Below are positions 5,983 to 6,440 of a DNA stretch of 6,440 nucleotides, in pieces. The position numbers and the translations under genes are program-made. This DNA comes from Chitinophagaceae bacterium (GTDB lineage Bacteria; Bacteroidota; Bacteroidia; Chitinophagales; Chitinophagaceae). The stretch is taken from assembly GCA_947489175.1 (NCBI GenBank), contig CANLED010000121.1:1-6440 (forward strand), read 5' to 3'. Under the pieces are notes generated by a model. That model ran no database searches. It saw nothing but the letters and a program-made list of their open reading frames with translations, and had not been told where the DNA came from. Position 1 is the first letter of the stretch; each line of letters opens with the position of its first letter.

Positions 5983-6440
5983 ATGAATCAACGTGAACTT
6001 TTTCTTCAACATGTAGCTCAAACTTCTTTAACTCCGCTTGCCTTGGAAATAGTGAAAGCTGAGGGTTGTAATATGTGGGATAAGAATGGAAAGGAATATC
6101 TGGATTTAATTAGCGGGATAAGTGTGTGTAACGTTGGTCATAGAAACCCACAAGTGATCAGTGCAATCAAACGCCAGCTTGATAAATACATGCACATCAT
6201 GGTTTATGGTGAACTTGTGGAGTCTCCACAAGTGCTATATGCTGAAAAAATCGCTTCTATTTTACCCGATTCGCTTAACTGCATTTATTTCACCAACTCT
6301 GGTGCTGAAGCCACAGAAGGCGCTATGAAACTAGCAAAAAGACTTACTGGTCGTCCTAACATGGTTGCTTTTAATGAGTCGTATCATGGGTCTACCCAAG
6401 GCGCTTTAAGTGTAATGGGCAGCGAGTATTGGAGAAATGC
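5983..6440 (+). CDS. Class III PLP-dependent aminotransferase, N-terminal part (runs off the window)
   Basis: The frame opens at ATG 5983 and stays open for 152 codons to the window edge, so the 3' half or more is missing. The protein belongs to the class III (acetylornithine/ornithine/GABA-type) fold-type I aminotransferases, which move an amino group between an amino donor and an oxo acid using pyridoxal phosphate. Visible family marks are KAEGCNMWDKNGKEYLDL at 25-42, the glycine-rich ISGISVCNVGHRNP at 43-56, NSGAEA at 105-110 (phosphate-binding segment), and SYHGSTQGAL at 133-142, whose Y134-H135 normally stack on the cofactor ring. The Schiff-base lysine lies beyond the edge. MNQRELFLQHVAQTS is the start I associate with a Bacteroidota group annotated only as 'aspartate aminotransferase family', so the true substrate is uncertain and no gene symbol is given. 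It is divergent from the hexapeptide gene. Confidence 0.93.
   Translation, partial: MNQRELFLQHVAQTSLTPLALEIVKAEGCNMWDKNGKEYLDLISGISVCNVGHRNPQVISAIKRQLDKYMHIMVYGELVESPQVLYAEKIASILPDSLNCIYFTNSGAEATEGAMKLAKRLTGRPNMVAFNESYHGSTQGALSVMGSEYWRN

Noticed and set aside
1..6440. Search for mobile elements, CRISPR arrays, tRNA or rRNA genes, defence genes or horizontally acquired islands
   Set aside because: No direct-repeat arrays, transposase-like frames, terminal repeats or structured RNA signatures were seen, and base composition looks even across the window. Apart from the unrecognised 5' fragment and the small lipoprotein, every gene belongs to a known chromosomal family.

Overview
This window is ordinary chromosomal sequence from a member of the Bacteroidota, probably a gliding or formerly gliding lineage close to the Flavobacteriales or Chitinophagales. 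The support is a GldB-type lipoprotein (a family confined to this phylum), AT-rich DNA, AT-rich leaders without a clear Shine-Dalgarno sequence, and one match to the phylum's TAnnTTTG promoter element. The assignment to an order is an impression, not a demonstration.

Layout, left to right. (1) The 3' end of an unrecognised gene on + (to 130). (2) A membrane fatty acid desaturase on + (208-1287). (3) Convergent with it, a GldB-like lipoprotein on - (1294-2337); the two stop codons are 6 bp apart and share an inverted repeat that could terminate transcription both ways. (4) A 122 bp divergent spacer, then a two-gene + cluster: glutamine-dependent NAD+ synthase nadE (2460-4172) and the ribosome-assembly GTPase rsgA (4198-5124). 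(5) A two-gene - cluster: a gamma-carbonic-anhydrase-like hexapeptide protein (5297-5809), then a 54-residue lipoprotein (5121-5285) whose stop codon overlaps that of rsgA. (6) After a 173 bp divergent spacer, the 5' part of a class III PLP-dependent aminotransferase on + (5983 to the window edge).

Most genes are housekeeping functions that do not form a single pathway: membrane lipid desaturation, NAD+ synthesis, 30S ribosome maturation, a CO2/metal-linked enzyme and amino-acid metabolism. nadE and rsgA are probably co-transcribed, as are the hexapeptide gene and the small lipoprotein. I see no mobile element, CRISPR array, tRNA, rRNA or defence system. The least described item is the small lipoprotein gene. 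No exciting undescribed system is supported by this sequence.
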